Positions 49,671 through 58,397 of a stretch of DNA of 64,000 bases are shown here, piece after piece (the first letter of the stretch is position 1; every line of letters begins with the position of its first letter). The notes below the pieces were generated by a model. The model was not told where the DNA came from, did no database searches, and was given only the letters and a program-made list of their open reading frames with translations. The translations under genes were made by a program, and so were the position numbers. This DNA is from Candidatus Lambdaproteobacteria bacterium RIFOXYD2_FULL_56_26 (GTDB lineage Bacteria; SAR324; XYD2-FULL-50-16). The stretch is taken from the NCBI GenBank assembly GCA_001783715.1, contig MFNF01000042.1:21751-85750 (forward strand). The letters run 5' to 3'.

Positions 49671-51587
49671 TTAGATTTGAAACACCTTGACCCTAGACTG
49701 CAGCTCACCTGCCATGCCGCTCAATTCGCCGGTCGTCAGGTCCACCTGGGCGACCGACAGAGCCAACTCGGTTAAGGTCACCGAACTTTCCTCCACCCAA
49801 TGGCTGACTTTGTCGGTTTCCTGGGCCAAGGATTTGGTTTTGTAGTCCTGGGTGATGATTTCTCCGGCGATCCGGTTGAGCCCCTGGTTGATGGTATTCA
49901 CCTCGGTAGCGATGGACAAAAACTGGTCTGCCGACTGGCCTACCACCTTTCTCCCTTGGGCAACCTTGGATTGGGCCTCTTGGACCAGTCCTTCGATCCC
50001 GGACAGGGCTTCTTTGGTGTGCTCCGAGAGGCGGCGCACTTCCCCGGCCACTACATTAAACCCTAGGCCCGCCTCTCCGGCCTTGGCGGCTTCAATGGCG
50101 GCGTTAAAGGAAAGCAGGTTCACCCGCTTGCTCAACTGGTCCAAAGTGGCCAAAAACCCGCCGATTTTTGCGGTCGCCCCTTCGATCTCCTCCATCGCCT
50201 GGGTAAGACGATCAAGGGTCACCTGACCCTGGGCCGCTTCTTGGGCAACTTGGTTGGTGGTGGTCAGAAGGTTGCGCACCGAAAGGGTGATCTCCTCGTT
50301 GCTGACCGAAAGCTCTTGGACGTTTTTTGATACCTCTTGCAAACTTTTGTTGGAATGTCCCGAACGGACGTTGACTTCTTTGGTGGTGGAGTCAATCTGT
50401 CTGGTGGTGGCCGAAAGTTGCAGAGAAGCAGCGCTCAAGGTGTGGCTGCTGTGGTGGATCACCCCGATGGTTTTCTTCAAGGAGAAGGTGAACCGGTTGA
50501 GTGATTTTGACATCTGTCCCAGTTCATCCAACCCTCCGGTCTTGATTTTGTGGGTCAGGTTGCCTTTGGAAAGCTCCTGGGTCAATCCAAACACCGCTTT
50601 GATCGGCATCAGGATCGACCTCGAAAGCCCCCACCCCAAGAGCCCCACCAGCCCTAAGATCATCACCCCAAAAACCAGAAAACTCCGGCCCAAGGAACGG
50701 GTCACTTCCTGGGCATTGCGGCTGACCAGCCCTTGTTCCTCCAACGCCGCTTGGTTGAGTTCCTCCAAGTGCTGGGGGATTTTGGTAAATTCCTTGGTGA
50801 ATTTTTCAGCCAGGTCTCTATTTTTGTAGGTGTAAAGTCGGACTCGGTCGAAATTGGTGAGGTATCCGTCAATCACTCCGGCGGGCCGGGTCAAGGCATC
50901 AGCTCCCTTTACCTTGGTCAGTTGGTCTCGCAATTCCTGCATTCCCTGTTTTACCTCCATCCCGGCGCTCAAGCGACCTAAAAAAAAGTCTTTTTCGGCC
51001 ATCCGGATCTCATGGAGCCTGGTGATCATCGCCGGTTTGTTGAGTTCTAAAAAGGCCTGTTCCAGAGATTCGGCGCTTTCCTTGAACATCCCCTGGTACC
51101 CTTGGTCGAGTCCAAAGCCCATAGACTTTTGGTTGGAATAAACCCAGTCAAACTCCTTCCCGTAGTCCCGCACATTTTCCGCCAACTCAGCAACCGAGGT
51201 GGAGAAAGCTTCGTTGAGACCAAAGGCCTTTAAACTTTCCACCCCTGTTTGGGCCTGCTGCAGAGTTTTCCGAAAAACTCCCCCCGCTTCCGGGGTAGGG
51301 GCGACCAAAAAGGTCCGTTCAATGCCCTGGGCCTCGGTCAAGGCCTGTTGGATCCGGCCCGTTGTTTGGGTGACTTCGTAGGCCCGTTGGATGTTTTCCA
51401 CCTCCCGAGAGATTTTGCCATAGCCCCACTGTGCCCCCATCACGCTGCCCAACACAAAGAGGGCAAAGACGGCGACCATCCACAATATCTTGCCCTGGAT
51501 ACTCAAAAAGCCCCGTTTGGAAGCCCAGCGGGTCCAGCGAGCTTGGAGGCGAGGCAGTGGCGAACGAGCTTTAAAAGAGAATTTCAT
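49671..51587 (-). CDS. Methyl-accepting chemotaxis protein
   Basis: The protein has 638 residues. A first membrane helix (about 35-55), a long helical ligand-binding region (about 60-300), and a second membrane helix near residue 310 ('FGVMILGLVGLLGWGLSRSI') are followed by HAMP. The signalling domain carries the conserved hairpin 'INLLSFNAAIEAAKAGEAG'-like sequence 'VNLLSFNAAIEAAKAGEAGL'. ATG 51587 is chosen as the only start that leaves a normal signal anchor. The helical sensor resembles HBM-type domains. No che genes adjoin it. No gene is seen in 51588-51977. Confidence 0.94.
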   Translation of the reverse strand: MKFSFKARSPLPRLQARWTRWASKRGFLSIQGKILWMVAVFALFVLGSVMGAQWGYGKISREVENIQRAYEVTQTTGRIQQALTEAQGIERTFLVAPTPEAGGVFRKTLQQAQTGVESLKAFGLNEAFSTSVAELAENVRDYGKEFDWVYSNQKSMGFGLDQGYQGMFKESAESLEQAFLELNKPAMITRLHEIRMAEKDFFLGRLSAGMEVKQGMQELRDQLTKVKGADALTRPAGVIDGYLTNFDRVRLYTYKNRDLAEKFTKEFTKIPQHLEELNQAALEEQGLVSRNAQEVTRSLGRSFLVFGVMILGLVGLLGWGLSRSILMPIKAVFGLTQELSKGNLTHKIKTGGLDELGQMSKSLNRFTFSLKKTIGVIHHSSHTLSAASLQLSATTRQIDSTTKEVNVRSGHSNKSLQEVSKNVQELSVSNEEITLSVRNLLTTTNQVAQEAAQGQVTLDRLTQAMEEIEGATAKIGGFLATLDQLSKRVNLLSFNAAIEAAKAGEAGLGFNVVAGEVRRLSEHTKEALSGIEGLVQEAQSKVAQGRKVVGQSADQFLSIATEVNTINQGLNRIAGEIITQDYKTKSLAQETDKVSHWVEESSVTLTELALSVAQVDLTTGELSGMAGELQSRVKVFQI

Positions 51588-51977
51588 TGGCTTTACCCCT
51601 TGAGGTTTGGTTTGGTCTAACCTTAGAGGGGGTCCTGAGGTTTGGCTCCAAAAGGGGGTCAAATCCCGGCAAAACCTGTTCCCCGGTAAAAGGGCGGGCG
51701 GAGATTTTATTGGGCAACTGATTGTAATTAAAAATTTTACAAAAAAGTCTGAGGCCAAAACCCCCAGCCCATTGGGTCCGGCTGGGGAAGTGAGGCCCAA
51801 GGGGAGGGAACTTTTTGTTGGTGCAGTAAAAGGGAGGGACTGGGGCTCAAGCCTTGCGGCGGCTTTGGGAGAAGCTGGAAGTAAACACCAGGGAACCCAA
51901 AACCTCAGGCGGTCTGGGTCTTCTGGTCGGAATCTGGTTTGGCTTTGGGGAACAGAGGCCCGCCCTTGGGAGCAGGG

Positions 51978-52496
51978 TTACTTTTTGGGCAGTTGCACCA
52001 AGGGGCCTTGGGCACGCTCCCGTTCCGCCTCTTTGAGCGCCGCCTCGTCCTTAAAGAACAGGCTGTGCTCCACATATTTGGTTTGTCCAAAGGGAGGCGG
52101 GGGGAAGTGGAGCCCAGCAATTTTTTGGACCACACAATCCCCAAAGGCCTTGTTCTCCAATTGGTTTTGGACCACTCCGGCTTCCAACACCTTCCCTTCC
52201 TTGTTGATCTGCCAATCCAAGTGCAGTTTCCCGGAGGTAACCGAAGGCTTGGTTTTGAGCAGGTCCAGGTAACATTGCTGGAGACTTGGGGCCGCCTTGA
52301 GGATAGCATTTTTGACCGGCCCCGACAAATAGGGGTCCTCTGCCTTGCGGTCCCCCGAGCCCGGTTGGGGCTGTGCCATTTGCTGCCGGAGCAGGGCCAG
52401 CTGGGCCTGGGTCTCTCGATTTTGTTGGTACAGCCAAGCTGCCCCAACCAGGACCAACCCCAGCAAGATCCAGGGAACCAAGGAGTTAACTTTCAT
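51978..52496 (-). CDS. AgmX/PglI C-terminal-like domain protein
   Basis: The protein has 172 residues: an N-terminal membrane anchor ('WILLGLVLVGAAWLYQQN'), a short coil and linker, then a domain with 'APSLQQCYLDLLKTKPSVTS' and 'DCVVQKIAGLHFPPPP'. Paired Cys about 60 residues apart, followed by a FPxP-type motif, are typical of AgmX/PglI C-terminal or TonB-like domains. Its ATG shares one base with the stop of the upstream pseudogene (TGATG), so the two were one operon. Confidence 0.7.
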   Translation of the reverse strand: MKVNSLVPWILLGLVLVGAAWLYQQNRETQAQLALLRQQMAQPQPGSGDRKAEDPYLSGPVKNAILKAAPSLQQCYLDLLKTKPSVTSGKLHLDWQINKEGKVLEAGVVQNQLENKAFGDCVVQKIAGLHFPPPPFGQTKYVEHSLFFKDEAALKEAERERAQGPLVQLPKK

Positions 52497-53043
52497 CAAA
52501 GCCCGGTATAGATAGAGGCGGCACCGGAATGGGTCGAACCGTTGTCGGTCTGTGCGGTGCTGCCGTTGTTGATGGTGGTTTGGATGCTGCTTTCCATGTT
52601 GGCCCCTAGGACGATGGTGGTACTGCTGATCCCGACCCGGTAGCCAAAGGTGTCGTTGGCTTCCGCATTGCTGGCCTTCAGGTAGGCCCCTTGGAACCAA
52701 GTGGTGCCGCTGCGGTTCAAGACACAGGCGGCACCGGCATTGGTGGCGGTATTTTGCAGGCCGTCTTCGTGGTAGGCTCCTACGACCAAGGCATTCCCGT
52801 CAAGGCCAACCGAGATGCCGAAGTTGTCCTGCGCTTCGGCGTTGGGTGGCTTGAGATAGGCTTCTTGGGACTAGGTTGTACCGATCCTGGTGAAAACATA
52901 GGCCGCCCCGGCAGAAAGGGCGCAGTCGTCCGCCGAGGCGGTAGCCCCATTGGTGATGGTGGTTTTATTGCTTTCTTCACCCTGCGCCCCGACCACCAGG
53001 GCATTGCCGCTCAAGGCGGCCCAGTACCCGAAGGTATCGGAGC
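52496..53043 (-). pseudogene. FG-GAP repeat surface protein, truncated and interrupted by a stop
   Basis: One minus-strand frame encodes at least three FG-GAP-like repeats (recurring 'DTFGY/DNFGI', 'ALVVGA', 'AYLK.SNAEA', 'SGTTW'). In the central repeat the Trp codon of the recurring 'GTTW' is TAG (52871-52873), so the frame is broken. The 5' end stops abruptly near 53043, with no start or signal sequence. The downstream AgmX-like gene overlaps its end. This is a decayed end of a larger extracellular protein. Confidence 0.7.
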
Positions 53044-53433
53044 ATCCTGTTTTTTTATCCGAGTTTACCGACTACAAAAGGAGGTGTCTAACGAATGGTA
53101 TGCCGACAAGGGCCGTTTGGGTTGGGCCTTTTTTCGCCTTAATTCCCCTGAATCCCTTGCAACCCAACCGGTTGGGTGGCTGTTGGGAGAATCAAAAGTG
53201 GGGCCTGGACTTTTGATGGGGTGGGGGAGCTGCAAAGGACGGTGGATTCAAAAACAAAGGACGGAACCTGAGTTGAGCAGGCCTTTGGCCTGGGCAAGTC
53301 AGGCATCCCACTGCCAATGGCAGCGCCTTCGGCTGAAGAACGGCAATTGGGCAACAAGTAAAGGGTGATTTTTGCAGGGTTTGCAGGGGACTATGCAGTG
53401 CCAGACAACCACGGCACCTTACTGTGCTTTCCT

Positions 53434-53463
53434 TGGTGCGAGCGGAGAGAATCGAACTCTCAC
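53434..53463 (-). other. tRNA 3'-end fragment, candidate att site
   Basis: On the minus strand GAGAG-TTCGATT-CTCTC forms a T-arm, followed by CGCTCGC, a discriminator A and CCA, an intact 3' half-acceptor. The 5' half (a GCGAGCG partner and anticodon arm) is absent; AT-rich sequence replaces it. This is the typical remnant left by tRNA-targeted integration. It lies about 120 bp from the integrase stop. The flanking 53044-53433 holds no gene that I recognise. Confidence 0.75.
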
Positions 53464-53582
53464 GAATTACAATATTATGTACTGTAAATATAGAGCTAAA
53501 TTTGTGTCATAATTGTCATCACCGATTCATCCCCGATTGCTGTTCTCCGTGAGAGACTTTGCAAAACCTTCGATGCTACCTT

Positions 53583-54737
53583 TCAAAGCAAGTCCACCAA
53601 CTCCTGAAGCCCAAGCCGATCCGTGTTGAGGTAGCCCCTGGTTGTCTGTATGTCCGTGTGCCCGGCCAGCTTTTGCACCCTGGGGAGGTCTCCCGTCTGC
53701 TCCAGAAGGTTTGTGATCACTGAGGCCCTGATCCCGTGCCAGGGTTTCACCCCGGAAACTCCGAGCTTCTTGCAGATCGCCGCCAGGGGGTGCCCCAAAG
53801 AAGAGCTGTCTCTGTACGCCCTAACGCCATCTCCTTCGTCAAGAAACCAAACCTCACCCTGCTTTCGGCCAGCCAGATCGGAGGCCAGGAACTCGGTCAA
53901 AGGCATTGAAATCGGAACATCCCTTTCCTTGTCCGCTTTCGGCTTCCAGTCTTCGGTGGCCCTGATCCTGATGGTCCGCTTTTCTAGATCGATGTTCTCA
54001 AGTCTGAGGTTGATCAGTTCCCCGGCCCGCATGGCTGTCTTGGTGGCCATTTCAAAGGCCCGGAGCTGGTTCAGCCTCATTACCCGCCGCCTTTTGTTGC
54101 TGGCTGTCTCCAAGGATTTCAGGATCGCCTCCCGAATTTGGGCGAGCTGGCCGGTCGAATAGACCTTGGGCTCTCGCTTGATCCGGCTCGGAACCGTTAC
54201 CCCGGTCGGTTGGCAGAGGTTCCTTTTTGCCGCCCATCCAAAGAAGGTGCGGATGTAGGAGAGGTACTTGTGTTGACTGGCTAAGCTCAGGCCCACCTTG
54301 TCGAGATAGAGCCCAAATCGCCGGTTGTGCGTTGAGGCAAACTCGCTGATCGAATGATCCCCAACTGCTTCCCGGTAGAGGGCTACCGCTCGCTTGTACA
54401 TCCTCAGAGTCCCTGGGTCCCTGAACTCTGAAACCTCTGCCAGCCACTCATCCATCACCTCTAAGACCAGAGGCCCACCCTTACGCTCTACAACTGGTGG
54501 CTTCTCCGCCAAGAGCGCCTTAAGCTTTTCCGCTTTCAGTCGGGCAATCAGCTCTGTCTGCTCTTTCTCAGAGCGCCGCACCTTTCCCCTTGAGGTTTGC
54601 TTAAAAGCGAACTCATCTGTGGAGCACAGGTCATAGCGGGGGGTCCAGGTCTGGCCGGGTTTCCTCAGTTCATGAAAAAAACCAACCAGAACTCCTCGTT
54701 CCTCATCTACAGACCAATTTGTTCTAGCTCTTGGCAT
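53583..54737 (-). CDS. Tyrosine recombinase/integrase
   Basis: The protein has 384 residues. The N-terminal part resembles a SAM-like core-binding domain ('LRMYKRAVALYREAVGDHSI'). The catalytic domain shows Arg in 'TAMRAGELINLRL', 'KPWHGIRASV' (HxxR), 'LAGHTDIQTTRGYLN' (His and Tyr). It probably integrated at the tRNA 3' end 120 bp away. It follows the Fic gene by 116 bp on the same strand. Confidence 0.93.
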   Translation of the reverse strand: MPRARTNWSVDEERGVLVGFFHELRKPGQTWTPRYDLCSTDEFAFKQTSRGKVRRSEKEQTELIARLKAEKLKALLAEKPPVVERKGGPLVLEVMDEWLAEVSEFRDPGTLRMYKRAVALYREAVGDHSISEFASTHNRRFGLYLDKVGLSLASQHKYLSYIRTFFGWAAKRNLCQPTGVTVPSRIKREPKVYSTGQLAQIREAILKSLETASNKRRRVMRLNQLRAFEMATKTAMRAGELINLRLENIDLEKRTIRIRATEDWKPKADKERDVPISMPLTEFLASDLAGRKQGEVWFLDEGDGVRAYRDSSSLGHPLAAICKKLGVSGVKPWHGIRASVITNLLEQTGDLPRVQKLAGHTDIQTTRGYLNTDRLGLQELVDLL

Positions 54738-54853
54738 CTTTAACCTCCTTCACCGACAAAGTTTCTCACAGGGGGGCCATCCCCGTCCTTACCGAGCCCC
54801 CTCTATTTCCAAATGTTATCCCATCAGCAGGACAGGACGCTAGACCCTCTGTT

Positions 54854-55969
54854 TCACTCCCCTCCTTCGATCAAACGGTAGCTGGTACTCCTCCCCCCGC
54901 CGGGGCCTTTCTCCAGAACCCCTCTGAGAATCAGATCTTTCAAGTCACGGGCAGCGGTGTCTTGGGAGCATTTGGCGAGGGTGGCCCATTTGGAAGAGGT
55001 GAGCTTGCCCTCGAAACCGTCTAGGAGGCGGTTGAGGACCTTTCTTTGCCTGTCGTTGAAGGATTCGGCACCAAACCTTATCCAGAACTCAGCCTTGCGC
55101 AACACCAAGGCCAGGACCGTCTCCATCCCCGCAAAGGCCCCCTCCAGGCAGTCAAAAAACCACAACAGCCAGCCGGTGATCTCCAGGTCCCCCTTTTGGG
55201 TGGCCTCCAAGATATGGTAGTAGCCGTTCCGCTCTTTGACTATTTGGGCGGACATACTGTAGAACCTCTGCGGACTGCCTTCCGAGCGGGCCAGTAAGAG
55301 GTCGGTGATGGCCCTTGCGATTCGCCCGTTTCCGTCATCAAAGGGATGGAGGGTGACAAACCAGAGGTGGGCGATGGCCGCCTTTAAGACCCCATCTAGG
55401 GGCGGGCCTTGGTTGAACCAGTTGAGGAAGGCGGACATCTCCGATTCCAGCCGGTCCGCTGCCGGGGCCTCAAAGTGGACCTTCTCCCGGCCAAAAGGCC
55501 CGGAGACCACCTGCATTGGCCCTTTGCCGTCATCCCGCCACTCTCCAACCCGGATTTGGGTCATGCCGCTTCGACCGGTGGGGAAGAGGGCCGCTTGCCA
55601 ATCAAAGAGCCGCTGGGCGGTCAAGGGGGCTTCAAACCTCTGGGTGGCATCCAGAAGCATCTCGACCACCCCCTCTACATGGCGGTCAGCCGCCTTCAAA
55701 GCGCCGATCTCCATACCCAGCCTCCGGGCCAGAGAGGAACGGACCTGTTCTTGGTCCAAAACTTGGCCTTCAATCTCGCTGGATTTGAGGACCTCTTCGG
55801 TCAGAGACCGCAAGGTCGCTTCGGCCCGCAGGTCAAAGCCCAGGGCAGCCATGCGACCGATCAACCGCCCTTGCCGGTGCCTCGTCTCGGCGAGCCGCTG
55901 GCCCACCTTGTCCAGCTCCCAACGAAAGCGGGGCCAAGCTTTTTGTTCGTGGATGTACCTGTTTGCCAT
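54854..55969 (-). CDS. Fic domain protein with N-terminal inhibitory helix
   Basis: The protein has 371 residues. The Fic core is 'TLHPFDDGNGRIARAITDLL' (His about residue 207). An (S/T)xxxE(G/N) inhibitory motif, 'SSEIEG', lies near residue 66, upstream of the core, so this is the autoinhibited class with the helix in the same chain. A C-terminal winged-helix-like part contains 'CSQDTAARDLKDLILRGVLE'. It probably AMPylates protein targets. ATG 55969 is preceded by AGGAG. It sits in the integrated region beside the DGR. Confidence 0.92.
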   Translation of the reverse strand: MANRYIHEQKAWPRFRWELDKVGQRLAETRHRQGRLIGRMAALGFDLRAEATLRSLTEEVLKSSEIEGQVLDQEQVRSSLARRLGMEIGALKAADRHVEGVVEMLLDATQRFEAPLTAQRLFDWQAALFPTGRSGMTQIRVGEWRDDGKGPMQVVSGPFGREKVHFEAPAADRLESEMSAFLNWFNQGPPLDGVLKAAIAHLWFVTLHPFDDGNGRIARAITDLLLARSEGSPQRFYSMSAQIVKERNGYYHILEATQKGDLEITGWLLWFFDCLEGAFAGMETVLALVLRKAEFWIRFGAESFNDRQRKVLNRLLDGFEGKLTSSKWATLAKCSQDTAARDLKDLILRGVLEKGPGGGRSTSYRLIEGGE

Positions 55970-56035
55970 AATTTCCGCATCTCCTGCGGAGAATATGGAG
56001 ACTTTTCTCCGCAAAGGCAAATCGGAAAAAACCAG

Positions 56036-56123
56036 CCCGCCCTACGGGCGGGACGGGCCAGGGGCTTACGCCCCTGGGGGAGCCGGGGCTTTACAGCCCC
56101 GGAAGAACGGGGGCTGCGCCCCC
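56036..56123 (-). repeat. Hairpin array downstream of DGR target 1
   Basis: Four adjacent inverted repeats lie after the target stop: 56036-56052 (7-bp stem), 56058-56077 (CCAGGGGC/GCCCCTGG, 8-bp stem, TTAC loop), 56083-56102 (CCGGGGCT/AGCCCCGG, 8-bp stem, TTAC loop) and 56109-56123 (6-bp stem). A closely similar array follows DGR target 2. In the Bordetella phage DGR, a hairpin downstream of the variable repeat with an 8-bp stem and a 4-nt loop promotes mutagenic retrohoming, as I recall. These two have just that size. Confidence 0.75.
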
Positions 56124-56155
56124 TCAAAGGGTCAAAGAACCAAAGGACCAACACC

Positions 56156-56294
56156 CTCTCTACCGGACGCAACGGACATAGTAGTTGACGGTCTTGCTGT
56201 AGTTGCCCACATTGCCAACGCCGAAGTCCACACTCCAAGCGTTGGCGCTAACCAGCGCATAGGTAGTGGACGACCAATAGAAGTTCGAAACAGC
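56156..56294 (-). repeat. DGR variable repeat 1 (VR1)
   Basis: The 139-bp copy of the template repeat at 58094-58232. I count 18 base differences, all opposite adenines of the template (minus-strand reading). The repeat covers the last 43 codons of the target gene and its stop. Its 3' end, the sequence around TGTCCGTTGCGTCCGG, is identical in all three copies and is the likely initiation of homing segment. Confidence 0.95.
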
Positions 56295-56591
56295 GCTAGG
56301 GAAATAGGTGGTGTTGATGGTGGGGGATGAGGTTTTGGTGTCGTCCACCAGGCTCTCCAGCTCGTTGCGGTTGGGCAGCCGCCAGTCGGTCTGCCCGGCA
56401 AAAGAGAGGTTTTCGCAGTAGCTCAAGGCGGCGGTCCAGGTCATAGCGGTAGTCTCCCGCTGGTCCCAGGTGAGACCGGACTGGAGGTCCGAAACGGTTT
56501 GATCCCCATTGTCCACAAAAGAGGCAGCCGAGGCTAGCCCAAAGGCATCCAGGGCTAGCAAAAATCCAAAAAAGACCAAAAAACCCTTCAT
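56160..56591 (-). CDS. DGR target protein 1 (exported DUF1566/Lcl-type)
   Basis: The protein has 143 residues: a signal peptide ('FLVFFGFLLALDAFGLASA'), then a DUF1566/Lcl C-terminal domain ('VSDLQSGLTWDQRETTAMTW', 'GQTDWRLPNRNELESLVDD') ending in the variable repeat ('NFYWSSTTYALVSANAW', 'YYVRCVR'). The C-type-lectin-like fold of these domains puts variable residues on a binding surface. Its ATG overlaps the RT stop (ATGA). It is the second, smaller target of the same template. Confidence 0.93.
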   Translation of the reverse strand: MKGFLVFFGFLLALDAFGLASAASFVDNGDQTVSDLQSGLTWDQRETTAMTWTAALSYCENLSFAGQTDWRLPNRNELESLVDDTKTSSPTINTTYFPSAVSNFYWSSTTYALVSANAWSVDFGVGNVGNYSKTVNYYVRCVR

Positions 56592-58117
56592 CTCCCTTCC
56601 TCCAAATAGGTGAAAATCTCGGTGGCCATTCGCTGCTTCAGACCGGAGGCACAAAAACCGTTTTCTCGTACAATCACCAGACCCAACCCCAGGTCCAAAA
56701 CCTGTCTCTGGTAAACCTCTACTAAGTTACAGGGAAACCCGGAGACGGTGCCGAGACCTTTCCTGGTCCGGTTCGCCGCTAACCCAAGCCTGGGGCCAAT
56801 CTCCCTGGCCTGTTTGCCAAAGAACTCAAAAAAACGGCCCAATTGGAAGAAGATCAAATAACCGGGGTACCGCCGCCTAAACCAACCCACTTGGGCGTTC
56901 AGGTTCCCCGCCGAGAAGGGGGGCTGATACCGAGGAACCAAACCGGTTTTGGGTTCCCAGCTTACCAAAGCTTGGAGCCACCCAAACCTCTCCCAAAGGC
57001 TTTGGGTCAATCGGTAGGAATCGGCTTGTTTAAAATGCCCCAGGTAAGAAGCGAGAGTCTGGGTGAGTTGAATGGCTTGTTCCGGGGTACAAGCCAACCG
57101 CCCCCAAACTCCCCTGGGGGTTTGGAATCTGGATACCAACCGGGCCTGCCACTCTAGGAGTTTCTCTTTGAGGTTGGTGATCACCCTGCGCCGGACCAGC
57201 AGGTAATCCGGGCGGACGATATACCCCAGAAAATCGGCCCCTTGGCTGACTCTGTTGAGGACCGACTCCGGCCTCAGCTCCAGGGCCAAGTGGTCCTTGA
57301 GGAAGGTCTCGATTTGGGCTTTCCAGGTCAGCAACTGTTCCTGCTCCGGCGAGACCAGCACAAAATCGTCCATGTACCTTATGTAATAAGGGGCTTTCAG
57401 TTTATGTTTGACGAACTGGTCCAGCCGGTCCAGGTACAGGTTGGCAAAAAACTGGCTGGTCAGGTTGCCGATGGGCAACCCTTTCCCTGGGGGTGCATGG
57501 AAGAGGGTCTTGTGGGGCGGCACTTGGGCCAGCAAGGTCCTGGGGCTTTTTAACAGATAAGACTGGGTGCAGTTGTGGTCCAGAAATATCCGGCAAAGGC
57601 CCAGAAGAGTAGGGTCTTGTACCTTTCTTGCGAGCAGGGAAAAGAGAATCCCCTTGTCGATGGACATAAAAAAACCCTTCACATCCAGTTGCAAAAACCA
57701 AGCGGGCCTCTGGCCGTTACGGCTGGATCGGGACATGAACTCCTGCAAGCGACTGACCGCCTTGTGGGTGCCCTTTTCCTTACGGCAAGCGTAAGAATCA
57801 AAAATAAACCGAGGCTCAAAGACCTGTTCCAATCTGGGTACCAGCAGGTGGTGGACCACCCGATCCCGGAAGTGGGCGGCAAAGACCTCCCGCAACTTCG
57901 GGTAAGAGACCACAAAACAGAGGCTACGAGAGGGGGCGTAGGAGCCAGTGGCCAAAGTCTCGCTCAGGGCCAAGAGGTTCTCCAAAAGATCGGCCTCGAA
58001 ACCCAGGGCATCGATGGTGTTGCGCTTCCTTCGCCTGCACCCGAGATAGGCCCGGTACAGGGACTCGAAGGAAAACACCGCAGTTAAATCACTCTCTCTA
58101 CCGGACGCAACGGACAT
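56588..58117 (-). CDS. DGR reverse transcriptase with C-terminal MutS-domain-I-like region
   Basis: The protein has up to 509 residues. The RT palm holds 'LQLDVKGFFMSIDKG', 'GLPIGNLTSQFFANLYLDRL' and 'YYIRYMDDFVLV' (YMDD near residue 247). From about residue 415 to the end the sequence resembles MutS domain I: 'YLIFFQLGRFFEFFGKQARE' with the F-x-E mismatch-reading motif, 'TVSGFPCNLVEVYQRQVLDL' and 'GLGLVIVRENGF'. The start may be ATG 58117, which lies in the template repeat, or a GTG a few codons later. The order Avd-template-RT is typical of DGRs. Confidence 0.92.
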   Translation of the reverse strand: MSVASGRESDLTAVFSFESLYRAYLGCRRRKRNTIDALGFEADLLENLLALSETLATGSYAPSRSLCFVVSYPKLREVFAAHFRDRVVHHLLVPRLEQVFEPRFIFDSYACRKEKGTHKAVSRLQEFMSRSSRNGQRPAWFLQLDVKGFFMSIDKGILFSLLARKVQDPTLLGLCRIFLDHNCTQSYLLKSPRTLLAQVPPHKTLFHAPPGKGLPIGNLTSQFFANLYLDRLDQFVKHKLKAPYYIRYMDDFVLVSPEQEQLLTWKAQIETFLKDHLALELRPESVLNRVSQGADFLGYIVRPDYLLVRRRVITNLKEKLLEWQARLVSRFQTPRGVWGRLACTPEQAIQLTQTLASYLGHFKQADSYRLTQSLWERFGWLQALVSWEPKTGLVPRYQPPFSAGNLNAQVGWFRRRYPGYLIFFQLGRFFEFFGKQAREIGPRLGLAANRTRKGLGTVSGFPCNLVEVYQRQVLDLGLGLVIVRENGFCASGLKQRMATEIFTYLEEGR

Positions 58118-58232
58118 AGTTGTTGTTGGTCTTGTTGTTGTTGTTCACATTGCCATTGTTGAAGTTCACATTCCAAGCGTTGGTGCTATTCAGCGCATAG
58201 GTAGTGGACGACCAATAGTTGTTCGAAACAGC
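58094..58232 (-). repeat. DGR template repeat (TR)
   Basis: On the minus strand this segment would encode a peptide with 16 Asn codons ('NNYWSSTTYALNSTNAW', 'NNNNKTNNNYVRCVR'), the AAC/AAT-rich form that gives maximal diversity after adenine mutagenesis. It is the unmutated source copy for VR1 and VR2. It lies between the Avd gene and the RT gene. The ends match VR1 and VR2 exactly at TGTCCGTTGCGTCCGGTAG. The 58233-58397 stretch to the Avd gene holds no gene, only a short inverted repeat (GGACCTGAAGGTCC). Confidence 0.95.
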
Positions 58233-58397
58233 CTTACCCGTTCTCTTTTTCGGACCTGAAGGTCCAAAGCCCGGTGAGCCTTTGCAGGTACAACAGACTG
58301 TTTTTGGATGCCCCCTTAAAAAACCAGGGGCGGAACGGGCGCAGAGTGATTCCGAGGTTTGGGTCAAAACTGGCCCAAACCCCTCTTGGCACGCTCC

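Noticed and set aside
53070..53140. Strong AAAGGAGGTG before an ATG near 53094
   Set aside because: The frame ends after about 15 codons and alternatives show no protein-like sequence.
58098..58367. Open frame covering the template repeat and ending in 'YVRCVR'
   Set aside because: It is the DGR template, not a gene: no start with a ribosome-binding site, no domain upstream, and the rest of the frame is unlike any protein.
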